Shown in pieces: positions 14,277 through 14,429 of a stretch of DNA of 14,429 bases. Made by a program: the position numbers and the translations under genes. Where the stretch lies: the NCBI GenBank assembly GCA_030740295.1, contig JASLXP010001005.1:1-14429 (forward strand), in the 5' to 3' direction. The stretch's first letter is position 1, and each line of letters opens with the position of its first letter. The DNA comes from Planctomycetota bacterium. Its GTDB lineage: Bacteria > Planctomycetota > PUPC01 > JACPCR01. The notes beneath the pieces are model-generated. The model ran no database searches. It worked only from the letters and a program-made list of their open reading frames with translations, and was not told the DNA's origin.

Positions 14277-14331
14277 GATTCAGGATTCAGGATTCAGAGG
14301 ATTCAGGATTCAGAGGATTCAAGATTCAGAA
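14277..14331. repeat. GATTCAG heptamer array with AG spacers
   Basis: (GATTCAG)x3, AG, (GATTCAG)x2, AG, GATTCAA, GATTCAG, AA. The second-order unit is therefore two heptamers plus a dinucleotide (16 bases). The array lies upstream of livG and runs directly into the ATTCACA array. Confidence 0.9.
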
Positions 14332-14332
14332 G

Positions 14333-14429
14333 ATTCACAATTCACAATTCACAATTCACAATTCACAATTCACAATTCACAATTCACAATTCACAATTCA
14401 CAATTCACAATTCACAATTCACAATTCAC
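14333..14429. repeat. ATTCACA heptamer tandem array, running off the window
   Basis: Thirteen perfect copies of ATTCACA and six bases of the fourteenth fill 14333-14429 without a mismatch. The array continues past the right edge, so its true length is unknown. Perfect heptamer arrays are unstable and may vary in copy number between strains or collapse in assembly. Confidence 0.95.

Noticed and set aside
14277..14429. CRISPR array
   Set aside because: Units are seven bases in direct tandem without spacers and no cas gene is nearby.

Overview
The window looks like ordinary bacterial chromosome carrying housekeeping genes and unusually repeat-rich intergenic DNA. Ten or more genes can be named from conserved motifs. 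The cell is probably Gram-negative-like and uncultivated. Supporting points are a lipoprotein-anchored hydrolase, a short-form EF-Ts, a glycogen-binding CBM48 protein, GTG and TTG starts, and short tandem repeats in most intergenic gaps. I cannot place it to phylum from sequence alone. The texture resembles metagenome-derived lineages near Planctomycetota/Verrucomicrobiota/Hydrogenedentota, but that is only an impression.

Layout. 1-2268 (+) is the 3' part of a large beta-propeller-like protein, cut by the left edge. 2338-3621 (-) is hemL (tetrapyrrole synthesis) with a good promoter at 3661-3689. 3622-4234 has no gene and is filled with repeats: a short degenerate GATGGAGTG array, a 37-nt perfect inverted repeat, two head-to-tail copies of a 90-nt element with strong hairpins, and a 12-nt triplet repeat. 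4235-4885 (-) is riboflavin synthase (ribE). A terminator hairpin separates it from a small stand-alone CBM48 protein (4962-5282, -). After a divergent gap come a lipoprotein alpha/beta hydrolase (5588-6427, +), a Gfo/Idh/MocA oxidoreductase (6585-7586) and msrB one base later (7588-7992).

8052-11293 (+) is the classic translation block rpsB-tsf-pyrH-frr (ribosomal protein S2, EF-Ts, UMP kinase, ribosome recycling factor). It has a strong extended -10 promoter, a TTG start for rpsB, and a clear intrinsic terminator between tsf and pyrH. frr converges on an SDR oxidoreductase (11294-12106, -), with the two stop codons back to back in a single TGATCA.

12164-14249 (-) is a tightly overlapped set livG-livF-third ATPase. 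The first two are standard branched-chain amino acid (HAAT) ABC ATPases. The third keeps Walker A, Walker B and the H-loop histidine but lacks the LSGGQ signature and most of the helical subdomain. It is the most unusual protein here. Its last residues are encoded by a short intergenic repeat. The window ends in heptamer tandem repeats (GATTCAG, then 13.9 perfect copies of ATTCACA) upstream of livG. I see no phage, transposase, CRISPR array, tRNA or rRNA.
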